DNA from: an uncultured Saprospiraceae bacterium
GTDB taxonomy: Bacteria > Bacteroidota > Bacteroidia > Chitinophagales > Saprospiraceae
NCBI GenBank assembly: GCA_937959375.1
Contig: CALGLS010000099.1
Coordinates: forward strand, 1 to 9,201
Length of the DNA stretch: 9,201 bases
Direction of reading: 5' to 3'
Below, piece by piece: positions 1 to 6,481 of the stretch (positions within the stretch are counted from its first letter, which is position 1; every line of letters begins with the position of its first letter). The position numbers and the translations under genes are program-made. The notes under the pieces were generated by a model. The model was not told the DNA's origin and ran no database searches. It was given only the letters and a program-made list of their open reading frames with translations.

Positions 1-428
1 CCCTGTTTGCCTTTTCGCTTTCGTCTTTCTTTTAGTATTGCAGATTTAAATTCGCGTTCTGCTTTTCCAAGTTGAGCCACTTTTTTTGCGGGTAAAACCT
101 TTTTGAATTTTTCGATGTAGCTGCGCTTCAGTCGAATCATCTTTTCTTGGTTCTCAAGGTTGGCATCAATTTGTCTTTCCGCTTCGTCATTTGTTAGCTC
201 CTCTGTGCCTTTATCTTTTCTATACTCGTCTCTTAATGCTTTCCTCTTGCTGGCATACTCATTATATAACGGCCAGAATTTTTCAGATTCCTCAGTAGTT
301 AACTGTAGTTTATCCGTGATAAAAGCGATTCGTAAAGCTTTAACTCTTTCCTTATTACCTTTCTTTTGTGCCTGAGCGTAGGAACTAACAAGAAGGCAAA
401 TAACCAATATTGACATTAATTTTTTCAT
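1..428 (-). CDS. Spy/CpxP-like periplasmic 'sensor of ECF-type sigma factor', 3' end cut by the window edge
   Basis: The frame is open from an ATG at 428 to the left edge, giving 142 residues without a stop. Residues 1-20 form a lipid-free signal peptide with a YAQA-Q cleavage site, so the mature protein should be periplasmic. The rest is highly charged and predicted helical. Around residues 29-60 it has the pattern VKALRIAFITDKLQLT, then EESEKFWPLYNEY, typical of the small Bacteroidota proteins annotated as sensors of ECF sigma factors, which resemble Spy/CpxP-type helical proteins with LTxxQ-like motifs. A Lys/Arg-rich tail (134-142) suggests that the end is near. It is the last visible gene of the minus-strand operon, 52 bp after the 169-aa membrane protein and behind the sigma factor. 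By analogy it may sense or buffer envelope stress; that role is inferred. No metal-binding His or Cys cluster is visible, so a heavy-metal role has no support here. Confidence 0.85.
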   Translation of the reverse strand, partial: MKKLMSILVICLLVSSYAQAQKKGNKERVKALRIAFITDKLQLTTEESEKFWPLYNEYASKRKALRDEYRKDKGTEELTNDEAERQIDANLENQEKMIRLKRSYIEKFKKVLPAKKVAQLGKAEREFKSAILKERRKRKGKQ

Positions 429-480
429 CTTTCTAGATTTAATTTTCGTTGGGATGTTAGTATGTTGTTTTTGCTTTTTT

Positions 481-990
481 TTATAGTAATTCTTCTAATT
501 CAAGCACATCAATATCGTCAATGGTTTGCTGATAAAGTTCATTCAAGATGTCATCATCAATGTCAGAAGAAAGAGCACTCTCACTTGTCGCATCATCGAT
601 GTCTGCAAGCAATGCCATGTCGTATTCGTCAATGTTTTCTTCAATAAAGAAATCTAACTCCTCATCACTGATGTTGCTTAGTTCGGCCAGAGGATCTGTA
701 GTCGTTCCACTATCGAAAAAGAAGGTGGTGGCTACGGCAAGTAATGCAATGGTTGCCAAGCCCATCGCCATTTTGGGTTGCCAGATCGCTGCCCAAATGT
801 TGCTAAGATTCTGTTGCCATTGAGGTACGCTTACTATTGGAGTAGACTCTGTCGTAACATTGTGCAAAACCTCCTGTGTCAACTTTTCGAAGTAACGAGG
901 TGGCACCTGAAAACCCTCACGCTTCTCAAGCTTTGAAAGCAAGGGTGACAATTCGTTTAATTCGTCTTGGATGTCTTTTCGTGATTCCAT
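481..990 (-). CDS. One-pass membrane protein between ECF sigma factor and Spy-like gene, probable sigma regulator
   Basis: A 169-aa protein starting at an ATG at 990. Residues 1-70 are hydrophilic and should be cytoplasmic; they contain the stretch FQVPPRYFEKL (27-37), a motif common in small Bacteroidota proteins next to ECF sigma factors. One transmembrane helix covers about 73-92. The C-terminal part (93-169) is strikingly acidic, with many Asp and Glu in runs such as SDIDDDIL, and should face the periplasm. There is no zinc-binding HxxxCxxC motif as in ZAS anti-sigma factors, so this is not a classical anti-sigma factor by sequence. Its place directly after the sigma gene (74 bp gap) and before a Spy-like gene supports a role in controlling that sigma factor, but this is inferred from position and topology only. 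Confidence 0.8.
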   Translation of the reverse strand: MESRKDIQDELNELSPLLSKLEKREGFQVPPRYFEKLTQEVLHNVTTESTPIVSVPQWQQNLSNIWAAIWQPKMAMGLATIALLAVATTFFFDSGTTTDPLAELSNISDEELDFFIEENIDEYDMALLADIDDATSESALSSDIDDDILNELYQQTIDDIDVLELEELL

Positions 991-1024
991 TTTTAGAACT
1001 TGTTGTTGACTCTTTTTGGAAATG

Positions 1025-1047
1025 CCGTGTTGTAATATTGTTCACGG
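1025..1047 (-). other. Short inverted repeat in the sigma / membrane-protein gap
   Basis: CCGTG at 1025-1029 pairs with CACGG at 1043-1047 around a 13-nt AT-rich spacer containing AATATT. It lies in the 74-bp gap between the sigma gene and the next gene of the operon. It could be an mRNA hairpin tuning expression of the second gene or an operator. The stem is only 5 bp, so chance is a real possibility. Confidence 0.2.
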
Positions 1048-1064
1048 AATTTGTAAAAGAGTAT

Positions 1065-1634
1065 TTAATAATTATCTGCAGCTCTTAAACTGCTTTCTAT
1101 TTTTTTTACTGCATGGTGATACGAAGCTTTAAGTGCTCCCACTGAAGTTTCTAAAATTTCAGCGATATCTTTATAAGGCATTTCTTCGTAATAGCGCATG
1201 TTGAAAACCAGTCGTTGTTTTTCTGGTAAAGTCTCTAATGCTTTTTGTAATAAAAGCTGGACCTGATCTCCATCAAAATATGGATCTGCCGCTAACTGTG
1301 TACTTACTCCTGATTCTTCATCATCTAGCGAAGCCGTTGCTTTGCGTTTTCTTTTGTTGATAAAAGTGATGGCCTCGTTTGTCGCAATTCTATATAACCA
1401 AGTGTATAGCTTTGATTTACCTTCAAACTTTTGAATACTTCGATATATTTTTATCAAAGTGTTTTGTACTACATCATTGGCGTCATCGTGTTCGTATACC
1501 ATTCTTCTAATATGCCAATACAATCGCTCCTGATACTTCTGCATCAATAGCTTGAACCCTCGCTCAAGACTCGTCGCCTCTTGGATCAGAGATAAGATCT
1601 CATTGTCCGTTATTTCATTCGCTGTTGATTGCAA
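1065..1634 (-). CDS. ECF-family RNA polymerase sigma factor (sigma-70 regions 2 and 4)
   Basis: A 189-aa sigma factor with only regions 2 and 4, as in the ECF group. Region 2 spans about residues 25-95 and holds the core- and -10-binding signature DDANDVVQNTLIKIYRSI followed by KLYTWLYRIATNEAI. Region 4 spans about 127-182 with LETLPEKQRLVFNMRYYEE and a helix-turn-helix (YKDIAEILETSVGALKASYH) that should read the -35 element. The only start that keeps the N-terminus is a TTG at 1634: the frame is open up to a stop at 1710-1712 and has no ATG or GTG there. The next in-frame ATG (Met31) would cut into region 2. It heads an operon with a membrane protein and a Spy-like periplasmic protein, so it probably responds to an envelope signal and likely drives its own operon. 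The regulon cannot be read from the sequence. Confidence 0.93.
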   Translation of the reverse strand: MQSTANEITDNEILSLIQEATSLERGFKLLMQKYQERLYWHIRRMVYEHDDANDVVQNTLIKIYRSIQKFEGKSKLYTWLYRIATNEAITFINKRKRKATASLDDEESGVSTQLAADPYFDGDQVQLLLQKALETLPEKQRLVFNMRYYEEMPYKDIAEILETSVGALKASYHHAVKKIESSLRAADNY

Positions 1635-1987
1635 TACAAATGGTTTTAAGTTCCTATTCGCTTCTATGACTAGCTGAAGCTTAAAAGGTTTAATGAATAA
1701 ACTGGTAAATCAGGCCTAAGTTATCGTTTTTGTTGAATTGGATGAAAATTTAAGTTTTTATTAAGGAGATTCCCTGTAAAATCTACTTTTTTCACTGCAT
1801 TCTCCTATTTTTATCACGCTTAGAAAAGAGGCCAGTCAATCATTTTCTTCGATATGCGTGAGTTGTACTATTGAATCGTCGAGTGTTGGTTCATCAACTT
1901 GGCCTGGGGCGCAATTTATTTTCACGAAAGAAGGCTCAAATCAAAATTCAACGATTCTGAAATCAATATTCTCTTGAATCGATGGTG
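1635..1987. other. Gene-free spacer between divergent sigma operon and Rieske gene
   Basis: About 350 bp with no convincing coding frame on either strand. It must hold the promoters of both flanking units. I found no clear Bacteroidota-type -33 TTTG / -7 TAnnTTTG pair on either strand. A small 7-bp inverted pair (GAATCGT near 1874 and ACGATTC near 1950) is present but may be chance. No RNA gene or repeat is visible. Confidence 0.5.
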
Positions 1988-2038
1988 ATGTATAACATTG
2001 ATTTATCAAATAAAACTCAACTTCAAACTAATGTATAA
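1988..2038 (+). promoter_or_regulatory. Possible 16-codon upstream ORF that repeats the MYNID start and overlaps the Rieske start codon
   Basis: An ATG at 1988 opens a short frame coding MYNIDLSNKTQLQTNV and stops with TAA at 2036-2038, overlapping the ATG at 2031 of the Rieske gene in another frame. Its first five residues, MYNID, are the same as those of the Rieske protein, and the 11 bases ATGTATAACAT at 1988-1998 recur at 2031-2041. It could be a leader ORF for translational coupling or a relic of a local duplication of the start region. Function is unproven. Confidence 0.3.
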
Positions 2039-3104
2039 CATAGACAAAGACATCCGAAAGTCCGCGACCCTACCTACTTCTTTTTACAAAAGCCAAGCCC
2101 AATTCGAAAAATCAATCGAATCTATCTTTGCGAGTTCATGGCTATATATCGGAGACCTTTCTGATGTCAACTCACCTGGTTATGTTTATCCATTTACCCT
2201 TTTGGAAAAGGTAGTAGATGAATCGCTAGTCATCAGTTGCGACAAGCAAGGTGCACTGCGTTGTCTCTCCAATATTTGTACCCACCGAGGAAAAATAATT
2301 GTTGAGGCTGCAGGCAAAATGCCGATGCTTCGTTGTGGATATCACGGTCGATGTTTTCGCCTTGACGGAAGTTTTAAAAGCACACCTGGTTTTGAAAATG
2401 CAGTAAATTTTCCTACTCCAGCAGACGATTTGACGGAAGTCTCGCTGAAAGAAACGATGGGATTACTCTTCACTTCCTTGGCTCCAAAAATGAGTTTCCA
2501 AGAAGTCTTTCAACCTATTTTAGATCGTTTGTCTTGGCTTCCGCTAAACGATTTAGTGTACGATGCAGCTAGTTCAAAAGATTACTACATTGATGCGCAT
2601 TGGGCTTTGTATTGTGATAACTATCTAGAAGGTTTTCATATTCCTTTTGTGCATCCCGCCTTGAACGCTGCACTGGAAGGAGACGAGTATAGTTATGAAC
2701 TGTATTCATATTGCAATCTACAATTAGGTGTTGCCAAAGAGGGCGAACTCAGTTTTGATATCCCCGAAGGTGCCGAAGATTATGGCAAAAATATATTGGC
2801 GTATTATTATTGGGTGTTCCCAAATTTGATGTTCAATTTTTATCCTTGGGGCTTATCGCTTAACGTCATTCAACCCTTATCGCAGCACAAAACGAAAGTT
2901 ACTTTTCGAACCTATTTCTACAAAGATCAGAAAGCTACAGGTATTCAAAACCAATTGGATCAAACAGAATTGGAAGACGAGGCAGTAGTAGAAAGTGTAC
3001 AAAAAGGTATCCAGTCTCGATTCTATAAATCAGGACGATTTTCACCTTCTATGGAAAAAGGTGTGCATCATTTTCATCGATTGATTGCAGCCTTTATGAA
3101 GTAA
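2031..3104 (+). CDS. Rieske [2Fe-2S] non-haem iron oxygenase, alpha subunit
   Basis: A 357-aa protein if started at the ATG at 2031. A longer frame from a TTG at 1998 would add 11 residues of no family character, so I prefer 2031. The N-terminal Rieske domain (about 30-150) has CTHRG (Cys83, His85) and CGYHG (Cys102, His105), the Cys2His2 cluster ligands. The C-terminal catalytic domain has the mononuclear iron site in DNYLEGFHIPFVH: His203 and His208, with Asp316 in LEDEAVVESVQ as the likely third ligand. The electron-bridging acid three residues before His203 is Glu200; this is Asp in naphthalene dioxygenase and Glu in carnitine/glycine-betaine type enzymes. The family uses O2 and electrons from a separate reductase to hydroxylate or demethylate substrates. 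No reductase, ferredoxin or beta subunit is adjacent, so partner and substrate are unknown. The 3' end overlaps the convergent CotH gene by 11 bp. Confidence 0.93.
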   Translation: MYNIDKDIRKSATLPTSFYKSQAQFEKSIESIFASSWLYIGDLSDVNSPGYVYPFTLLEKVVDESLVISCDKQGALRCLSNICTHRGKIIVEAAGKMPMLRCGYHGRCFRLDGSFKSTPGFENAVNFPTPADDLTEVSLKETMGLLFTSLAPKMSFQEVFQPILDRLSWLPLNDLVYDAASSKDYYIDAHWALYCDNYLEGFHIPFVHPALNAALEGDEYSYELYSYCNLQLGVAKEGELSFDIPEGAEDYGKNILAYYYWVFPNLMFNFYPWGLSLNVIQPLSQHKTKVTFRTYFYKDQKATGIQNQLDQTELEDEAVVESVQKGIQSRFYKSGRFSPSMEKGVHHFHRLIAAFMK

Positions 3105-5436
3105 TTTTTTTGCGATTAGAATGTCTGAATTGTAAGACTAAGATACAAACCAATAGAAGTGCAAGGCTTACACCAATGCGCGTCCAAAATTCTTGTTTGC
3201 TCTTGATGTGGCTTTCTAGATAATATGGATTAGGAAGATTTGGCGTACCTGCACCTTTTATGATTTCCCAGTTTTGTTGGTCACCATTGTCTAGATGAGG
3301 AAGTAATAATCCTATTGTAAAAGTAGAATCACTAGGAGGAACCAAATAACCAACACTATCAATCATGGCACCATCATTTGCAAAAAGACCAAGTGTCTCG
3401 TGCATCTTGTTGAGTCCAAAATCAAATTCACCAGCGTAGTCATAAATCTCCTTGAAGTATTTATTAAACTTGGTAGAATCTTCTGAAAGGATCAGGTAGT
3501 TATTAGGATAAATATTTACATCCGGTAAAGTATACTGATTTTTATTGTCAGTAAAAACCCAGCCTTTTAGATTAACTGTTTCGTTAGTTGAATTGTATAG
3601 TTCGACCCAATCCTTACTTTTTCTATTGTTGGCGCTCACTTCGTTGATCATGATGCGGCCAGCGTAAGGATGTTCGTATGGTTCAAAAACAGCTCTGATT
3701 AACGTGCTCTTTTTACGGAGTCGCATACTGATTTCAAAAGTACCTTCTTCTACGTCAATCCCTTCCCAGTGCGAAAAGCGATAGCCATAGTTTGGAGTAG
3801 CCTTTAAGCGAATAGGAATTTTACTAAAGTACTCTCCTTTGAATTTTTCACTTTCAACGGTTACGTTATTATTGATGATTACTTTTCCACCGTAGTTGCA
3901 TGACAGTTTTAATTCGGCACTTGCACCTGTATCAAAGCGTTCCATCAAATGCATACGCATATAGTTTGGGCGCTTTCGACCAAATTTACGCATTCTGTAG
4001 ATGTGTCCTTTCCAGTTTTTCTCACTCAGTTTCCAACGATCAAATTGACGATCAATCTCTGGCTTCAAGGAAGTATACAACTTATCAATATGTTCTTCTA
4101 CTCGAGCTGGAGCAAAGCTGGTATTCATGTGGTCCGAAAAGCGATTAAGAAACTCATGCTGAAATGCTTGGTTCTCCAAAAGTGATCGTAGAATCAAAGT
4201 ACTCCATGATGGATTTGGCCAATCTGGGCCATCTTCTTCCGTATGAAAAGCGAGACTGTTATGCTTGTAAGCCTTACTACTGTGTAAACCAAATCCCCAA
4301 TCGGTGTCGTATAGAATCCATCTCCAACGACCGTTGTCTGTTTGTGGTCGCCAAAACTTTATATTTCCACCTGCATCCTGATTGTCGAAGTAGATTTGTG
4401 CAATCTGATAATCGATGAAGTTGGTTACATCCATCATAGATTGAATACGCGCATAATGAACTGGATCACTCATGTCGTTCTCTCTTAGGTAATCCAACAT
4501 TTTTACATAATGCTTTCTGCTACCCAATTTGAGTACACGTCGATGTTCGATCAAGTCGATACTGTCTTTGTCTACATCGCAGTGATCTTCGATAAAGTAT
4601 TTGTTGATTTTTTCACGGATATTGTAAATCCCCCAATATTTCCCGTTGAGGTATAAGTGAGATGGACGGTAATCTTGCGTTTCTAAATCCCAGTCTTTCA
4701 ATAACCCAGTCATTAAGGCATCGCGAAAATGAGATTTTCCCCAGTCGCTACCAGAGTTTCGGAGCACTAAGAATTTAAAATCTTTTTGTCCTTCCTTTCC
4801 AAAAATACGATGACGAAATCGCTTTTTACCATAACGGTCTCTAGCGATGATGGTCATTGATTTTTGTGGAAACAAACGACTCATACCTCCAAACAATCTA
4901 AAGCCACTAATGCTATTATATTCGCAATTGCCATCACTTTCAAAAAGTTCTGCGTTGATCTTTACCTCTCTTCTACTCCAAAAGTTAGCGCCATCTTTTT
5001 TCCATAGACTGTCCACTGCGTTAGGGCCATTCATATAGAGTCCTGTTTCTGCATCAAACAATACCTCGGGGGTAATGGCGATAGAGACGGTCGGAAAAGT
5101 GGTAGCTGGTTCGTTGATGAAATAGGTATGACTGCGTAGTTTACTTTTTCGTTTGCCCCTTCGAGCAATAGCTCTTACTACGGTCGTTTCTTTTATTTGG
5201 ATAGGTGATTTGTAATGCTTAGACTTATAACTTGGCTTGGAACCATCGAGGGTGTAATATATTCTAGCCCCTGGAGAATTAAGCGAAACCGTAATTTCAT
5301 CATCAAAATAGCCGCCTTCTAATGAAAACTCCAGATCCAAATGCTTAGCTTTGGCCTTCTTTTGCTTAGTTCCTTGGCCCCATACACAGATATGGGCAAG
5401 TAGAAGAAACGGGAGGATATATCTGATTTTACTCAA
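3094..5436 (-). CDS. CotH-kinase-domain, lamin-tail-domain envelope protein with C-terminal membrane anchor
   Basis: A 780-aa protein. Residues 1-20 are a signal peptide (cut near WGQ). About 38-107 resembles the chitobiase/hexosaminidase C-terminal fold (YYTLDGSKPS). About 115-480 is a CotH domain with LYLNGKYWGIYNIREK (261-276), a YFDNQDAGGNIKFW catalytic-loop-like stretch (349-362) and LYDTDWGFGL (375-384), the metal-binding DxD region of CotH kinases. About 512-587 resembles an InlB B-type repeat (ATPNYGYRFSHWEG). About 592-700 is a lamin-tail domain (MINEVSANN, DWVELYN, GWVFTD, YLILSED). A hydrophobic helix at about 751-769 followed by RHSNRKK should anchor it; no T9SS sorting domain is seen. 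CotH proteins phosphorylate other secreted proteins in spore formers and enterobacteria; the target here is unknown. The start is TTG at 5436, as no ATG or GTG lies between it and the upstream stop at 5485-5487. Single-gene unit, convergent with the Rieske gene. Confidence 0.9.
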   Translation of the reverse strand: MSKIRYILPFLLLAHICVWGQGTKQKKAKAKHLDLEFSLEGGYFDDEITVSLNSPGARIYYTLDGSKPSYKSKHYKSPIQIKETTVVRAIARRGKRKSKLRSHTYFINEPATTFPTVSIAITPEVLFDAETGLYMNGPNAVDSLWKKDGANFWSRREVKINAELFESDGNCEYNSISGFRLFGGMSRLFPQKSMTIIARDRYGKKRFRHRIFGKEGQKDFKFLVLRNSGSDWGKSHFRDALMTGLLKDWDLETQDYRPSHLYLNGKYWGIYNIREKINKYFIEDHCDVDKDSIDLIEHRRVLKLGSRKHYVKMLDYLRENDMSDPVHYARIQSMMDVTNFIDYQIAQIYFDNQDAGGNIKFWRPQTDNGRWRWILYDTDWGFGLHSSKAYKHNSLAFHTEEDGPDWPNPSWSTLILRSLLENQAFQHEFLNRFSDHMNTSFAPARVEEHIDKLYTSLKPEIDRQFDRWKLSEKNWKGHIYRMRKFGRKRPNYMRMHLMERFDTGASAELKLSCNYGGKVIINNNVTVESEKFKGEYFSKIPIRLKATPNYGYRFSHWEGIDVEEGTFEISMRLRKKSTLIRAVFEPYEHPYAGRIMINEVSANNRKSKDWVELYNSTNETVNLKGWVFTDNKNQYTLPDVNIYPNNYLILSEDSTKFNKYFKEIYDYAGEFDFGLNKMHETLGLFANDGAMIDSVGYLVPPSDSTFTIGLLLPHLDNGDQQNWEIIKGAGTPNLPNPYYLESHIKSKQEFWTRIGVSLALLLVCILVLQFRHSNRKKITS

Positions 5437-5744
5437 TTTAGCTTTTCTCGTTAGTAAATGATTAAAGTTATTCTTAAGGTTAGTTTACTGAAATCCCTAT
5501 AAACTCAACATATAAATGTACGTGAAGTACAACAAAAAGGATGTCAAATTTAGGAATTAAATAGCTCTTGTGCTGGTTTTTCTCCAGAAAATAAGATAAA
5601 ACCCTGAAAATCAACGTATATTGAAAAAGTAAAATATGAGATTATTCTAGCAAGGTTCTCTAAACAAAGCACTCAAATTAGTTTGGCCTAGCCTAGGCTG
5701 GATAATACTCATAACAATAACACCAACTTAATCCGGATTTTCTC
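5437..5744. other. Gene-free spacer between divergent CotH and acyltransferase genes
   Basis: About 310 bp, AT-rich, with no credible coding frame. It should carry both promoters. Two small symmetric sites stand out: TGTAC / GTACA at 5517-5521 and 5527-5531, and a perfect 10-bp palindrome AGCCTAGGCT at 5690-5699, about 45 bp before the acyltransferase start. Either could be an operator; neither is strong enough to assign. No terminator or repeat is visible. Confidence 0.45.
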
Positions 5745-6314
5745 GTGTTACGACAAATAAGTAAATTCATATTGACCCTTTGGGGCTGGAAAATTGAAGG
5801 TAGTGTATCGCAGGATCTTAAAAAATTCATGATGATTGCCTTACCGCATACCTCTAATTGGGATTTCCCTTTAGGTATTTTGGTTCGATCCGTGATTCAA
5901 CTTAGAATCAACTTTGTAGGAAAAGACAGTCTATTTAAACCTCCATTTGGAGGTATTTTTAGATATCTCGGTGGCTACCCGGTAGATCGTTCTAAAAGCA
6001 CAAATTTTGTTGACGCTGTGGCGAAACTTTATAACGAAAACGAGCGTTTCGCCTTATTGATCGCTCCGGAAGGAACACGCAAAAAAGTAAAAGAATTAAA
6101 AACAGGCTTTTACTACATTGCACTAAAAGCAAATGTTCCAATTATTTTAATGAAAATGGATTGGCCAAATAAGATTGTCACCTTCAGCAAGCCCTTTTTT
6201 GCCTCAGATGATAAAGAAGAGAATTTTCAATTTATCGAAGATGAGATGAAAGGGATTATTGGTAAGAACCCTGAATGGAGCTGGCCTGAATCAAAGAAAA
6301 TAGATAGATCCTGA
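5745..6314 (+). CDS. Small PlsC-like (1-acylglycerol-3-phosphate-type) acyltransferase
   Basis: A 189-aa protein with the lysophospholipid acyltransferase signatures: the catalytic HX4D motif as HTSNWD (His35, Asp40), the glycerol-phosphate-binding-like block GKDSLFKPPFGGIFRYLGG (59-77), and PEGTR at 108-112, followed by LKTGFYYIALKANVPIIL (118-135). These enzymes move an acyl chain from acyl-CoA or acyl-ACP to a lysolipid or related alcohol at the inner membrane. The protein is shorter than E. coli PlsC (about 245 aa) and belongs to a compact class frequent in Bacteroidota, for which the acceptor is often unproven; it may modify other lipids than phosphatidate. The start is GTG at 5745: the stretch LRQISKFILTLWGWKIEG looks like a genuine family N-terminus, and the first ATG (Met29) lies only six residues before the catalytic His. 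Stop TGA at 6312-6314. No operon partner is visible. Confidence 0.88.
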   Translation: MLRQISKFILTLWGWKIEGSVSQDLKKFMMIALPHTSNWDFPLGILVRSVIQLRINFVGKDSLFKPPFGGIFRYLGGYPVDRSKSTNFVDAVAKLYNENERFALLIAPEGTRKKVKELKTGFYYIALKANVPIILMKMDWPNKIVTFSKPFFASDDKEENFQFIEDEMKGIIGKNPEWSWPESKKIDRS

Positions 6315-6379
6315 TATATACTTCTTCTTGATCTGATTGCCTTAGAACAGACAATTCTATTTATAAACATTGCTATCTC

Positions 6380-6408
6380 TAGACTCTTTGAGTTTATTTC
6401 TTCATTTT
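6380..6408 (+). terminator. Weak terminator-like hairpin after the acyltransferase gene
   Basis: A 7-bp stem (6380-6386 with 6390-6396, one G-U pair) closes a TTT loop and is followed by a T-rich run interrupted by C. It lies 66 bp after the acyltransferase stop and 85 bp before the next gene. The stem has only two G-C pairs, so termination would be inefficient at best. Confidence 0.25.
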
Positions 6409-6481
6409 GCATAACTAGGTATTGAACACACCATATTAAATAATCTTATTAACTTCTTAATCCAAAAAAAATATTCTGCGT

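Noticed and set aside
160..375. 71-aa plus-strand frame
   Set aside because: It is antisense to the Spy-like gene, which has a signal peptide and family motifs; the plus-strand product is a Ser/Leu-rich shadow.
1998..2030. Extended N-terminus of the Rieske protein from a TTG at 1998
   Set aside because: The 11 added residues look unlike the family, and the ATG at 2031 gives a normal N-terminus.
3900..4418. Plus-strand frames inside the CotH gene
   Set aside because: Overlapping shadows of a clear multidomain minus-strand gene.
5513..5548. Bacteroidota-type promoter for the CotH gene (minus strand TACATTTA with TTTG upstream)
   Set aside because: The -7-like box has one mismatch and the TTTG boxes are 12 or 24 bases away, neither fitting the usual spacing of about 19.
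6387..6409. TTTG and TCATTTTG as a promoter for the T9SS-cargo gene
   Set aside because: The two boxes are only 11 bases apart and the -7-like box lacks the TA.
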